From Lachnospiraceae bacterium (lineage in GTDB: Bacteria; Bacillota; Clostridia; Lachnospirales; Lachnospiraceae), in contig DNAD01000207.1 of the NCBI GenBank assembly GCA_003484785.1, positions 1 through 5,743 of the forward strand: a DNA stretch of 5,743 nt. The letters run 5' to 3'. The notes under the pieces were generated by a model. It saw only the letters and a program-made list of their open reading frames with translations, was not told where the DNA came from and did not search any database. This document shows, one piece after another, positions 1 through 5,743 of the stretch (position 1 is its first letter; the number at the start of each line of letters is the position of its first letter). Position numbers and translations under genes: made by a program.

Positions 1-26
1 GCAAATCGGCACAGGGGGGACAGGAA

Positions 27-2192
27 ATGAAAAGAACAGGTTATTTTACAGTATTATTTATGGCGGCGCTTCTTTTGGCCGGTAAAAGAGCAGTTCCCGT
101 ATATTCGGTTTATGCTTCTGAACTCAATGAGGTAAGTTTCATTTCAGAGGAGACGCCGGATCAGGAAAAAGATCTTCTGACTGAGCAGGACAGTGTGCCC
201 ACAGCCACCGATGTAACCGAGGAGATGTGCAGCGCGGATTACTGGTTTTACAGAAACAGCGGCTGCAAAACAGGCATAAACAGGCTGCTGATCACGAAAG
301 AGGAGATTCAAAAGCTGAATGAAGATATCCTTGCAGTGCCGGAAGCGAATATGCACGATCTTGTCAATATGCCTTCCGCCTATAACGCCGACGAGCTCAG
401 AAAAAGGCTTGTTGCAGCAACGGCCGAGGCTCCTAAGGAGATCGTGTATGTTAACACAGAAGAGGTAAAGGCAGCTGATTATTACGGCAAGCTGGCAGAA
501 ATCGTAGATGCCACCGGATATACGGGAGGCGAAAGGCAATATGAGTATTGTGTTGCCGTAAAGAGAACCATCATCAGTTCTATTCCCGGGGATGCCTATA
601 TCGGCTACTCGGCGTCCGATACGGATGATGAGAAGGTGCTGGCGGCTCTTTGCGTAAACGAACCCTTCCTCACAGGCCAGAAGGCAAGAGTGGAGGGTAA
701 GGATTATTACTGGGGTTATTCTGACCTGGTATCGGGCTGGGTAGCAGCAGAGGATCTGGCAATCTGTACAGATAAGCAGGAATGGCTTGATGCATGGAAG
801 ACTGAGCCGGGCGGAGATGACTTCATAGTGGTCACACAGAACCGGATAGACCTCGAGCCCCTGCCTTCAATACCAGAACTTTCCGGCGTGAAGCTCACCT
901 TTGCTACCATATTAAAGAGCGTTCCCGAGGATAAATATCCCGTCTCCGTAGGTGAGAGAGGCCCGTGGAACAATTATGTGGTATATCTTCCCACAAGAGA
1001 CCAAAACGGCAGATATGTAAAGCGCGTAGCCCTTATATCCCAACACAATAAGGTGAGTACCGGCTATCCCGACATGACACAGGCTGAGCTTTTAAGGATC
1101 GCCTTTAATAATCTCGGCGACCGCTACGGCTGGGGCGGAATGCTGGATTCCATGGACTGTTCCCTTTTTTCGAGAAACGTTTACCGCTGCTTTGGCCTTA
1201 ATATTCCCAGAAACACCAACTGGCAGCAGAAGATCCCGGGCCGCAGGATAGAGCTTGCCGGACTGACCGATGAAGAAAAGCTTGATATAATTAAAAAGCT
1301 CCCCGCGGGAACCATTCTCTTCTTTCCGGGACATATAATGCTTTATACCGGTTGTGACAGAACTGCCGGCGAGGATATGGCATTTGTTATTTCCGACTCC
1401 GGATCTCTTTCCGACAGTACGGGAGAGCTTGATGTCCGCAGCATGTATTCGATCATACTGAACCCTCTTACAGTTCGCAGAAGAGCAGGAACCACCTGGC
1501 TTGAAAACATTACGGCTGCCGTTCTGCCCATATCCGGACTGAACTTCGATTTTGTGGAAAAGAACCTTCAGGGGAAGATCACCCTTCCTGATCCGCGTTA
1601 CGGAAAAGTCCCCGCGGCGGAGGGACAGACCTATGCTTCCTCAAGGGATACCCTGCCGCTTGAAACCTTTTTAAACTCAACACAGGATCTCTATATCAGC
1701 TTTTCGGAGGCTGACGACTTCATCGGCGAAACGCTCTTTGTAACGGCGGTGAAGGGGAGCAGGATCACCACAAGAAGTACTGTGGAGAGCGTTGTCTGCG
1801 ATAAATCGGTTGCATCAAAAAAGATCGACAAGACAAACGGGCTTGCCACGATAACCCTGAAAAAGTCGGGACAGGTCACCTATAAAATGAGTGACGGAAA
1901 AACCTTCAACGTATATTTTACGGTAGAAAAGCCACGGCCCGCACAGTCCTCTGTAAAAAAAGCTTTCAATGCGGCCAAGGATGACCCCTCCGATACCATA
2001 GCCCTTGGGATCGGGGAGCTTTTCGGCACACAGCTGGACGGCGGGACCTTAAGCATCGTATCTCAGAAAAACGGAAATGCCGGCCTTGTGGACAATGTTT
2101 TAATAATGAACAGGAAAATCCCGGGAAGCGTGAAGCTGAAATATACATATCTTGATAAGACCTGGACGATAAAGATCGAGTCGGGAAGATAA
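27..2192 (+). CDS. Secreted NlpC/P60-family cell-wall hydrolase with SH3-like modules
   Basis: Predicted exported cysteine peptidase that cleaves peptide stems of peptidoglycan (NlpC/P60, typically D-Glu-diamino acid endopeptidases). Residues 1-30 form a signal peptide with a hydrophobic stretch at 6-18 and a likely cut after VYA (30). Residues about 70-130 (YWFYRN, then LLITKEEIQKLNEDI) resemble the N-terminal stabilising domain of this family. About 180-250 is SH3-like (YYWGYSDLVSGWVAAEDL), and about 285-340 may be a second SH3-like module. The peptidase domain spans about 350-480: AFNNLGDRYGWGG, nucleophile Cys378 in MDCSLFSR, PRNTNWQQ, and His436 in PGHIMLY. The position where the third catalytic His is usually found appears to be Ser456 (VISDSGS). 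Residues about 555-721 are beta-rich and may be two Ig-like modules. The start is supported by an AGGGGGG Shine-Dalgarno sequence at 13-19, 7 bases upstream. The promoter lies outside the window. Family assignment is firm; exact substrate is unknown. Confidence 0.88.
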   Translation: MKRTGYFTVLFMAALLLAGKRAVPVYSVYASELNEVSFISEETPDQEKDLLTEQDSVPTATDVTEEMCSADYWFYRNSGCKTGINRLLITKEEIQKLNEDILAVPEANMHDLVNMPSAYNADELRKRLVAATAEAPKEIVYVNTEEVKAADYYGKLAEIVDATGYTGGERQYEYCVAVKRTIISSIPGDAYIGYSASDTDDEKVLAALCVNEPFLTGQKARVEGKDYYWGYSDLVSGWVAAEDLAICTDKQEWLDAWKTEPGGDDFIVVTQNRIDLEPLPSIPELSGVKLTFATILKSVPEDKYPVSVGERGPWNNYVVYLPTRDQNGRYVKRVALISQHNKVSTGYPDMTQAELLRIAFNNLGDRYGWGGMLDSMDCSLFSRNVYRCFGLNIPRNTNWQQKIPGRRIELAGLTDEEKLDIIKKLPAGTILFFPGHIMLYTGCDRTAGEDMAFVISDSGSLSDSTGELDVRSMYSIILNPLTVRRRAGTTWLENITAAVLPISGLNFDFVEKNLQGKITLPDPRYGKVPAAEGQTYASSRDTLPLETFLNSTQDLYISFSEADDFIGETLFVTAVKGSRITTRSTVESVVCDKSVASKKIDKTNGLATITLKKSGQVTYKMSDGKTFNVYFTVEKPRPAQSSVKKAFNAAKDDPSDTIALGIGELFGTQLDGGTLSIVSQKNGNAGLVDNVLIMNRKIPGSVKLKYTYLDKTWTIKIESGR

Positions 2193-2209
2193 ATCACGCC
2201 CTGCTCGCC

Positions 2210-2261
2210 GCGCGGCCCGCGTCCGGCTCACCCCGGAAATCTTCCTTACGCGGGCCTGCGC
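2210..2261. repeat. GC-rich imperfect hairpin between converging genes
   Basis: An inverted repeat pairs GGCCCGCGT (2214-2222) with ACGCGGGCC (2248-2256), nine perfect pairs. The stem extends outward by GCGC (2210-2213) against GCGC (2258-2261) across one bulged T at 2257. A small inner TCCGG/CCGGA pair (2222-2226, 2233-2237) could form instead of, or nested with, the base of the loop. No T-run follows on either strand, so it is not a classical intrinsic terminator. It could be an RNA-stabilising 3' structure or a member of a dispersed GC-rich repeat family. The window has only one copy, so neither can be shown. Confidence 0.5.
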
Positions 2262-2268
2262 ATAATAA

Positions 2269-2300
2269 AAAATACCGGACTGACTTCAGTCCGGTATTTT
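2269..2300. terminator. Bidirectional intrinsic terminator
   Basis: A perfect inverted repeat pairs AAAATACCGGACTG (2269-2282) with CAGTCCGGTATTTT (2287-2300) around the loop ACTT. The GC core is CCGGACTG. The flanking A and T tracts give a U-run on both strands; the minus-strand one is stronger, reading on into TTTTTTATTATG. It begins 76 bases after the stop of the NlpC/P60 gene and ends 9 bases from the stop of the diguanylate cyclase gene, so one stem serves both converging transcripts. Confidence 0.93.
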
Positions 2301-2309
2301 ATGATCAAT

Positions 2310-3716
2310 TCAATTCCCGCTTTTGTACCTCAGTTTATCCTCATACATCGCCTTATCGGCCCGTTTGAATACCAGCTCCACAGAATTGTCGTCGGAGGCA
2401 TATTCAGCCATGCCGGAGGCCGCGGAATAGCGTTCCCAGGGCTGGGCTTTGGTATTCTTGTCGTTTTCCCTGAAGCTTTCCCGCAGCTGCATAAGTCTTT
2501 CGTTTCTTTCCTCAAAATCATTCCCCATAAGAAGGACTACAAACTCATCACCGCCGATCCGGTATATGGAGGAATGCTTATAGATATCGCAGATGACCTT
2601 ACAGGTTCCTTTTAAGTATCTGTCCCCGAAGGAGTGTCCATAGGTATCATTTACATACTTCAGATTATTGACATCCACCATTACAACGGCAAACTCAATG
2701 CCGGAATCTCTCAGATCCCGGTCCATCTCTTTTATCCGTTCGGAATATGCTGCCTTGCTGCCGACCTGAGTCAGAGGATCCTTATAAGCAGCCTTACTGA
2801 TCCGCTTGATCTGGTTGATATAGTCCACCACATTGGTCTGCATGGACCGGATCCCATCCGTGATGGCCTCGATCTCATCCCCGCTGTGGATAGTATAGGT
2901 CATAACACCGGATTCCTTATAGTTTTTATTCTCTGCCGGGGAAAACATCTTCATTTCAGCTGTGATGTCGTTCAAAGGTCTTACGATCATCCGGTTTATT
3001 ATCTGTATGGCGATAAAGATCACCACTGCCGTAAGTCCCATGGCTCCTAAAAGCATCCAGAAAAGCATCTGCCTGCGCTCCGCCATGATGTCATCCATTC
3101 CCACATCACATCCGACATGACATATTATGGAGCCGTCAGTGTCGTAAACGGGGGCATACCCGGAACAGAGCCAGCCCCAATCCCCGTGGGATATCATGGG
3201 TTCCACCTCCCCGGCAGCCTCAATGCCCAGAAGCTCTTCCTCTCTTTCATCATAGTAGCCGGTCTCATACAGCGGATTATCATCATCGTCCAAAAGAAAC
3301 ATGTCCGTTTGAGCGTTTTTATCGCCCCAGACTACGATATACAGATATTTGAGATCCGTCATTGTCCTGAGATAACGTACAAGTATCTCCCTGTTCCTGC
3401 TATAGTCCTCCCAAAGCCCTTCCTTCTTAAGATATTCCTCTATCAGGGCTTCATCATCATTTTCCTCTGCCTTGTCTCTCAGGGCCTGATACTCCTCTGA
3501 TTCCGCGGTCTCACGCAGCTTCTTTAAAAACTGCGGATCAACAAAGGAAGCGAAATTCCTTGCCGATGTTATGGTAAGGCTTTTAAAATAGGAATCAATC
3601 TGATCAGCGTTCATGAAGTATCCCACCAGAGCCACCGCCATCGCCACAAAAAAGACCGTGATACCTATGAACAGGTACATTTTCCTTCCGATTGAGCTTT
3701 TAAATCTTTTTAGCAT
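2310..3716 (-). CDS. Membrane-bound diguanylate cyclase (Cache-like sensor, HAMP, GGDEF)
   Basis: A 468-residue protein that should condense two GTP into cyclic di-GMP in response to an external signal. Membrane segments lie at about 14-34 and 218-240. The outer region between them (about 35-217) looks like a PDC/Cache-type sensor (FVDPQFLKKL, LYIVVWGD, GYAPVYDTDGSI, VGCDVGMDDI). A HAMP-like linker follows at about 241-300 (IVRPLNDITAEM), then a GGDEF domain at about 311-465. Key residues by comparison with PleD are Asp348 (metal), Asn356 and Asp365 (guanine), Lys353, and the intact GGDEF at 388-392, so it is predicted active. The inhibitory RxxD site is absent: the corresponding residues 379-382 are YKHS. 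The start at 3716 has a GAGGA site 7 bases upstream. The open frame continues to 3908, but upstream ATGs lack ribosome binding sites and a promoter lies within that stretch. The ligand is unknown. Confidence 0.92.
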   Translation of the reverse strand: MLKRFKSSIGRKMYLFIGITVFFVAMAVALVGYFMNADQIDSYFKSLTITSARNFASFVDPQFLKKLRETAESEEYQALRDKAEENDDEALIEEYLKKEGLWEDYSRNREILVRYLRTMTDLKYLYIVVWGDKNAQTDMFLLDDDDNPLYETGYYDEREEELLGIEAAGEVEPMISHGDWGWLCSGYAPVYDTDGSIICHVGCDVGMDDIMAERRQMLFWMLLGAMGLTAVVIFIAIQIINRMIVRPLNDITAEMKMFSPAENKNYKESGVMTYTIHSGDEIEAITDGIRSMQTNVVDYINQIKRISKAAYKDPLTQVGSKAAYSERIKEMDRDLRDSGIEFAVVMVDVNNLKYVNDTYGHSFGDRYLKGTCKVICDIYKHSSIYRIGGDEFVVLLMGNDFEERNERLMQLRESFRENDKNTKAQPWERYSAASGMAEYASDDNSVELVFKRADKAMYEDKLRYKSGN

Positions 3717-3723
3717 AAAATCA

Positions 3724-3728
3724 TCCTC
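3724..3728 (-). promoter_or_regulatory. Ribosome binding site that fixes the cyclase start
   Basis: On the minus strand GAGGA lies 7 bases before the ATG at 3716. The two alternative upstream starts, ATG at 3779 and the ATGATG pair at 3908/3905, have no purine-rich site at suitable distance. This favours the 468-residue product over a 532-residue one. Confidence 0.8.
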
Positions 3729-3759
3729 ACTGAATACGGTTGTCCATGCTGTATATTCT

Positions 3760-3787
3760 ACTATATCAGTTTCTCCCATTATGTCAA
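3760..3787 (-). promoter_or_regulatory. Sigma-A-type promoter of the diguanylate cyclase gene
   Basis: On the minus strand a perfect TTGACA -35 box (3787-3782) is followed after 16 bases by TATAGT (3765-3760), a five-of-six match to TATAAT. Transcription would start near 3753, giving a leader of about 37 bases before the ATG at 3716. The box positions inside the upstream open frame are an independent argument against the longer cyclase start. No operator repeat is evident. Confidence 0.75.
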
Positions 3788-3821
3788 ACACTGTTCTTTC
3801 GTGCCCCGTTAATGGTAACAC

Positions 3822-3850
3822 TTTATTTATTTTTCGATATATGTTAGAAT
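3822..3850 (+). promoter_or_regulatory. Candidate argH promoter with extended -10
   Basis: TAGAAT (3845-3850) matches five of six bases of the -10 consensus and is preceded by TG plus one base (3842-3844), an extended -10 arrangement. The sequence 17 bases upstream, TTTATT (3822-3827), is a poor -35. This pattern is typical of a weak or activator-assisted promoter. Transcription would start near 3857 and give an argH leader of about 80 bases. The site is about 35 bases upstream of, and divergent from, the cyclase promoter, so a regulator bound here could affect both genes. I found no convincing ArgR box. Confidence 0.45.
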
Positions 3851-3876
3851 AGGCGTGATTTGCAAGGGGGAAGATA

Positions 3877-3990
3877 ATGGCACGAAGTGCATTTGACCCC
3901 GACATCATGAAAATAACACAAAATAGAGGAGTGCTCTATGGCAACTTTATGGGGAGGGCGGTTTACCAAGGAAACCGACACTCTTGTTAA
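3877..3990 (+). CDS. Possible 37-codon leader ORF overlapping the argH start
   Basis: An ATG at 3877 is preceded by a strong AAGGGGG site (3864-3870) at 6-base spacing. It opens a frame of 37 codons (beginning MARSAFDPDIMKITQN) that ends at TAA 3988-3990, 53 bases past the argH ATG and in a different frame. No run of arginine codons suggests classical attenuation; Arg appears at codons 3, 17, 27 and 34. Nearby GGGG (3867-3870) and CCCC (3897-3900), flanking a GCAC-GAA-GTGC stem (3880-3890), could pair and hide this ribosome site. It may be a real regulatory uORF or a chance frame; argH has its own good ribosome site inside it. Confidence 0.3.
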   Translation: MARSAFDPDIMKITQNRGVLYGNFMGRAVYQGNRHSC

Positions 3991-5326
3991 CGAATTCAAT
4001 GCCTCTGTCATGTTTGACATCAGGCTTTACAGACAGGATATCACCGGGAGCATAGCCCATGCCGGAATGCTTGCGAAGCAGGGCATCATCACTGAAGAGG
4101 AACGTGATGAGATCATAAAGGGGCTTCGCTCGATACTTGCCGATATTGAGGAGGGGAGACTCGTCGCCTCCGAAAAATACGAGGATATTCACAGTCTGGT
4201 GGAGGCTGAGCTCATAGAAAGAATAGGAGATGCCGGCAAAAAGCTCCATACCGGAAGGAGCAGGAACGACCAGGTAGCTCTGGATATGAGAATGTATACA
4301 AGAGATATTATAGGAGAAACCGACCTGCTTGTCAGAGATCTTCTCAATTCTCTGTTAAAGCTTGAAGAGGAGCATCTTGATACCTTCATGCCGGGCTTTA
4401 CGCATCTTCAGAAAGCCCAGCCCGTTACCCTGGCCCATCATCTCGGGGCCTATTTCGAGATGTTTAAGAGAGACCACGAAAGGCTCAGGGACTGCCTTGA
4501 GAGAATGAATTACTGTCCCCTCGGAGCAGGAGCCCTGGCGGGCACCACCTATCCCCTCGACCGGGAATATACCGCGAAGCTTCTTGACTTCAAGGAGCCG
4601 ACCCTGAACAGCATGGATTCGGTCTCCGACAGGGATTATCTGATAGAATATCTCTCCGACGCATCGATGATAATGATGCACCTGTCCCGCTTCTGCGAGG
4701 AGCTCATTATCTGGAACAGCAATGAATACGGCTTTATCGAGCTTGACGATGCCTATTCCACCGGAAGCAGCATCATGCCCCAGAAAAAGAATCCCGATAT
4801 CGCCGAGCTCATCAGAGGAAAATGCGGCAGGGTGTATGGCGCTCTTGTTTCACTGCTGGTCACGATGAAGGGACTGCCTCTTGCCTATAACAAGGATATG
4901 CAGGAGGATAAGGAGCTGTCCTTTGACGCGATGGACACGGTGACAGGATGCTTAAGGCTCTTTAACCGGATGCTCTGCACTGTCACATTTAATAAGGAAG
5001 TAATGAAAAAAAGCGCTGCAAGAGGCTTTACAAATGCCACCGATGCCGCCGATTATCTGGTAAATAAGGGAGTCTCCTTCAGGGATGCCCATGAGATCAT
5101 CGGAAGGCTGGTGCTTTTCTGCATAGACAGGAAAAAATCCATCGACGAGCTGTCTCTTCAGGAGCTTAAGAGCATTTCAGAGCTCTTTGACGAGGATATA
5201 TATGAGGCGATAAGCCTTGAGACCTGCGTGGAAAAAAGGCTCACACAGGGCGCACCGGGAAGGGCGGCCATGCAGGAGGCTATAAGGCAGAACCGCAGTT
5301 ATCTTGAGGAGCAGTTTCAGATCTGA
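3938..5326 (+). CDS. argH: Argininosuccinate lyase
   Basis: Cytoplasmic enzyme that splits argininosuccinate into arginine and fumarate, the last step of arginine synthesis. The 462-residue length is normal for the family, and the protein belongs to the fumarase/aspartase superfamily and should act as a homotetramer. Diagnostic features in order are the N-terminal LWGGRF, HTGRSRNDQ (104-112), GFTHLQKAQP with the acid/base-associated His156, CPLGAGALAGT (193-203), and the superfamily signature GSSIMPQKKNPD (276-287). Ser277, the likely catalytic base by alignment to duck delta-2 crystallin Ser283, and Lys283 lie in that signature. No frameshift or missing motif is seen. AGAGGAG (3925-3931) lies 6 bases before the ATG. 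The TGA stop is followed in frame by two TAA codons (5327-5332). No terminator follows, and asd begins 91 bases downstream, so read-through into asd is likely. A divergent cyclase gene lies upstream. Confidence 0.98.
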   Translation: MATLWGGRFTKETDTLVNEFNASVMFDIRLYRQDITGSIAHAGMLAKQGIITEEERDEIIKGLRSILADIEEGRLVASEKYEDIHSLVEAELIERIGDAGKKLHTGRSRNDQVALDMRMYTRDIIGETDLLVRDLLNSLLKLEEEHLDTFMPGFTHLQKAQPVTLAHHLGAYFEMFKRDHERLRDCLERMNYCPLGAGALAGTTYPLDREYTAKLLDFKEPTLNSMDSVSDRDYLIEYLSDASMIMMHLSRFCEELIIWNSNEYGFIELDDAYSTGSSIMPQKKNPDIAELIRGKCGRVYGALVSLLVTMKGLPLAYNKDMQEDKELSFDAMDTVTGCLRLFNRMLCTVTFNKEVMKKSAARGFTNATDAADYLVNKGVSFRDAHEIIGRLVLFCIDRKKSIDELSLQELKSISELFDEDIYEAISLETCVEKRLTQGAPGRAAMQEAIRQNRSYLEEQFQI

Positions 5327-5351
5327 TAATAATGGTTTAATCGGAGAATAA

Positions 5352-5387
5352 GTTATTGCCGCAGCCCAAAAAGCTGTGAACAGTAAC
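5352..5387 (+). other. Possible RNA hairpin in the argH-asd spacer
   Basis: GTTATTG (5352-5358) can pair with CAGTAAC (5381-5387), seven pairs with one G-U. Inside it GCAGC (5361-5365) can pair with GCTGT (5373-5377), enclosing the loop CCAAAAA. No T-run follows, so this is not an intrinsic terminator. It could be a processing or stability element between the two coding regions. A short direct repeat CTGTGAAYA at 5374-5382 and 5394-5402, spaced 20 bases, overlaps its right side. No confident promoter is visible in this 91-base spacer. Confidence 0.3.
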
Positions 5388-5417
5388 CATTCCCTGTGAA
5401 TAAGAGGAGGAAAAAAG

Positions 5418-5743
5418 ATGAGTGAAAAGCTTAAGGTAGGAATTCTCGGCGGAACCGGCATGGTCGGACAGCGGTTCATATCGCTGCTTGAAGATCACCC
5501 CTGGTTTGAGGTGGTAACTGTTGCCGCGTCAAAAAGAAGCAGCGGAAAGAGCTATGCAGAGGCTGTTGAGGGAAGGTGGAAGATGACCACCGATATCCCC
5601 GCGGCGGTTAAGGACCTTACCGTAATGGATGTTCAGGACGTAGATAAGGTAGCCGGGGATGTGGATTTTGTATTCAGCGCCGTGGATATGACCAAGGATG
5701 AGATAAGGGCTATCGAGGAGCGCTACGCAAAGACCGAAACTCC
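5418..5743 (+). CDS. asd: Aspartate-semialdehyde dehydrogenase, N-terminal part (cut by window end)
   Basis: The first 108 codons plus two bases are present. The enzyme reduces aspartyl phosphate to aspartate semialdehyde with NADPH, the branch point to lysine/diaminopimelate, threonine and methionine. The N-terminal Rossmann dinucleotide-binding motif is clear: [15 protein letters not shown] (6-20). It is followed by [11 protein letters not shown], the [11 protein letters not shown] phosphate-contacting segment (36-46), EAVEGRWKM (48-56) and DFVFSAVDM (83-91). The spacing and EAV..RW motif resemble the archaeal/fungal/clostridial class of Asd rather than the E. coli type. The catalytic Cys and His lie beyond the window. 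AGGAGG (5405-5410) is 7 bases before the ATG, an optimal ribosome site. It follows argH on the same strand without a terminator, suggesting one transcript. Confidence 0.95.
   Translation, partial: MSEKLKVGILGGTGMVGQRFISLLEDHPWFEVVTVAASKRSSGKSYAEAVEGRWKMTTDIPAAVKDLTVMDVQDVDKVAGDVDFVFSAVDMTKDEIRAIEERYAKTET

Noticed and set aside
144..2148. Minus-strand open frames opposite the NlpC/P60 gene
   Set aside because: They are antisense to a well-supported protein and their products match no family I recognise.
2301..3852. Several plus-strand open frames of 79-138 codons opposite the cyclase gene (for example 2301-2615, 2634-3050, 3117-3500)
   Set aside because: They lie antisense to a clear GGDEF protein, have no convincing ribosome sites, and their translations show no recognisable domain.
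3795..3860. Possible ArgR operator or small palindrome (GTTA-ATGG-TAAC at 3808-3819) upstream of argH
   Set aside because: The palindrome is only four bases per arm and the AT-rich stretch does not match an ARG-box pattern well enough to call.
3857..3937. Riboswitch or T-box in the argH leader
   Set aside because: The leader is only about 80 bases, with no T-box motif, no terminator/antiterminator pair and no recognisable aptamer core.
5327..5417. Terminator between argH and asd
   Set aside because: The possible hairpin here is not followed by a T-run on the plus strand.
3947..5479. Minus-strand open frames opposite argH and the asd start
   Set aside because: argH and asd are unambiguous; the opposite frames are composition-driven shadows without start signals.

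Overview
The window looks like ordinary chromosome from a Gram-positive member of the Clostridia, probably Lachnospiraceae-like. The evidence is strong AGGAGG-type ribosome binding sites, frequent AGA/AGG arginine codons, a Clostridia-style NlpC/P60 secreted hydrolase with Ig-like C-terminal modules, a membrane GGDEF protein of the kind common in that family, and an Asd start of the clostridial/archaeal type. The family assignment is inferred from protein character; no database search was possible.

Layout. (1) 27-2192 (+) encodes a secreted 721-residue NlpC/P60 cell-wall hydrolase with an N-terminal stabilising region, SH3-like modules, the peptidase domain and a beta-rich C-terminal tail. 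(2) 2193-2309 is intergenic. It holds a GC-rich imperfect hairpin and then a strong bidirectional terminator that closes both converging genes. (3) 2310-3716 (-) encodes a membrane diguanylate cyclase: two membrane segments around a Cache-like outer domain, then HAMP and GGDEF. Its open frame runs upstream to 3908, but a good ribosome binding site and a sigma-A-like promoter inside that extension place the real start at 3716. (4) 3717-3937 is a divergent promoter region with a minus-strand promoter, a weaker plus-strand candidate and a possible 37-codon leader ORF that overlaps the argH start. (5) 3938-5326 (+) is argH, complete and intact. (6) 5327-5417 is a short spacer with a possible RNA hairpin and no terminator. 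(7) 5418 to the window end (+) is the first 108 codons of aspartate-semialdehyde dehydrogenase (asd).

How they fit. argH (last step of arginine synthesis) and asd (entry to lysine/threonine/methionine synthesis from aspartate) face the same way with no terminator between them and may be co-transcribed, joining two aspartate-consuming pathways. The diguanylate cyclase is divergent from argH and could share its control region, but nothing in the sequence proves a functional link. The hydrolase converges on the cyclase and is probably an independent unit.

I see no mobile element, CRISPR array, RNA gene or clear new defence-type system. The points most worth a second look are the possible argH leader ORF, the apparent replacement of the third catalytic residue in the hydrolase, the missing inhibitory site in the cyclase and the cysteine cluster in its sensor domain.
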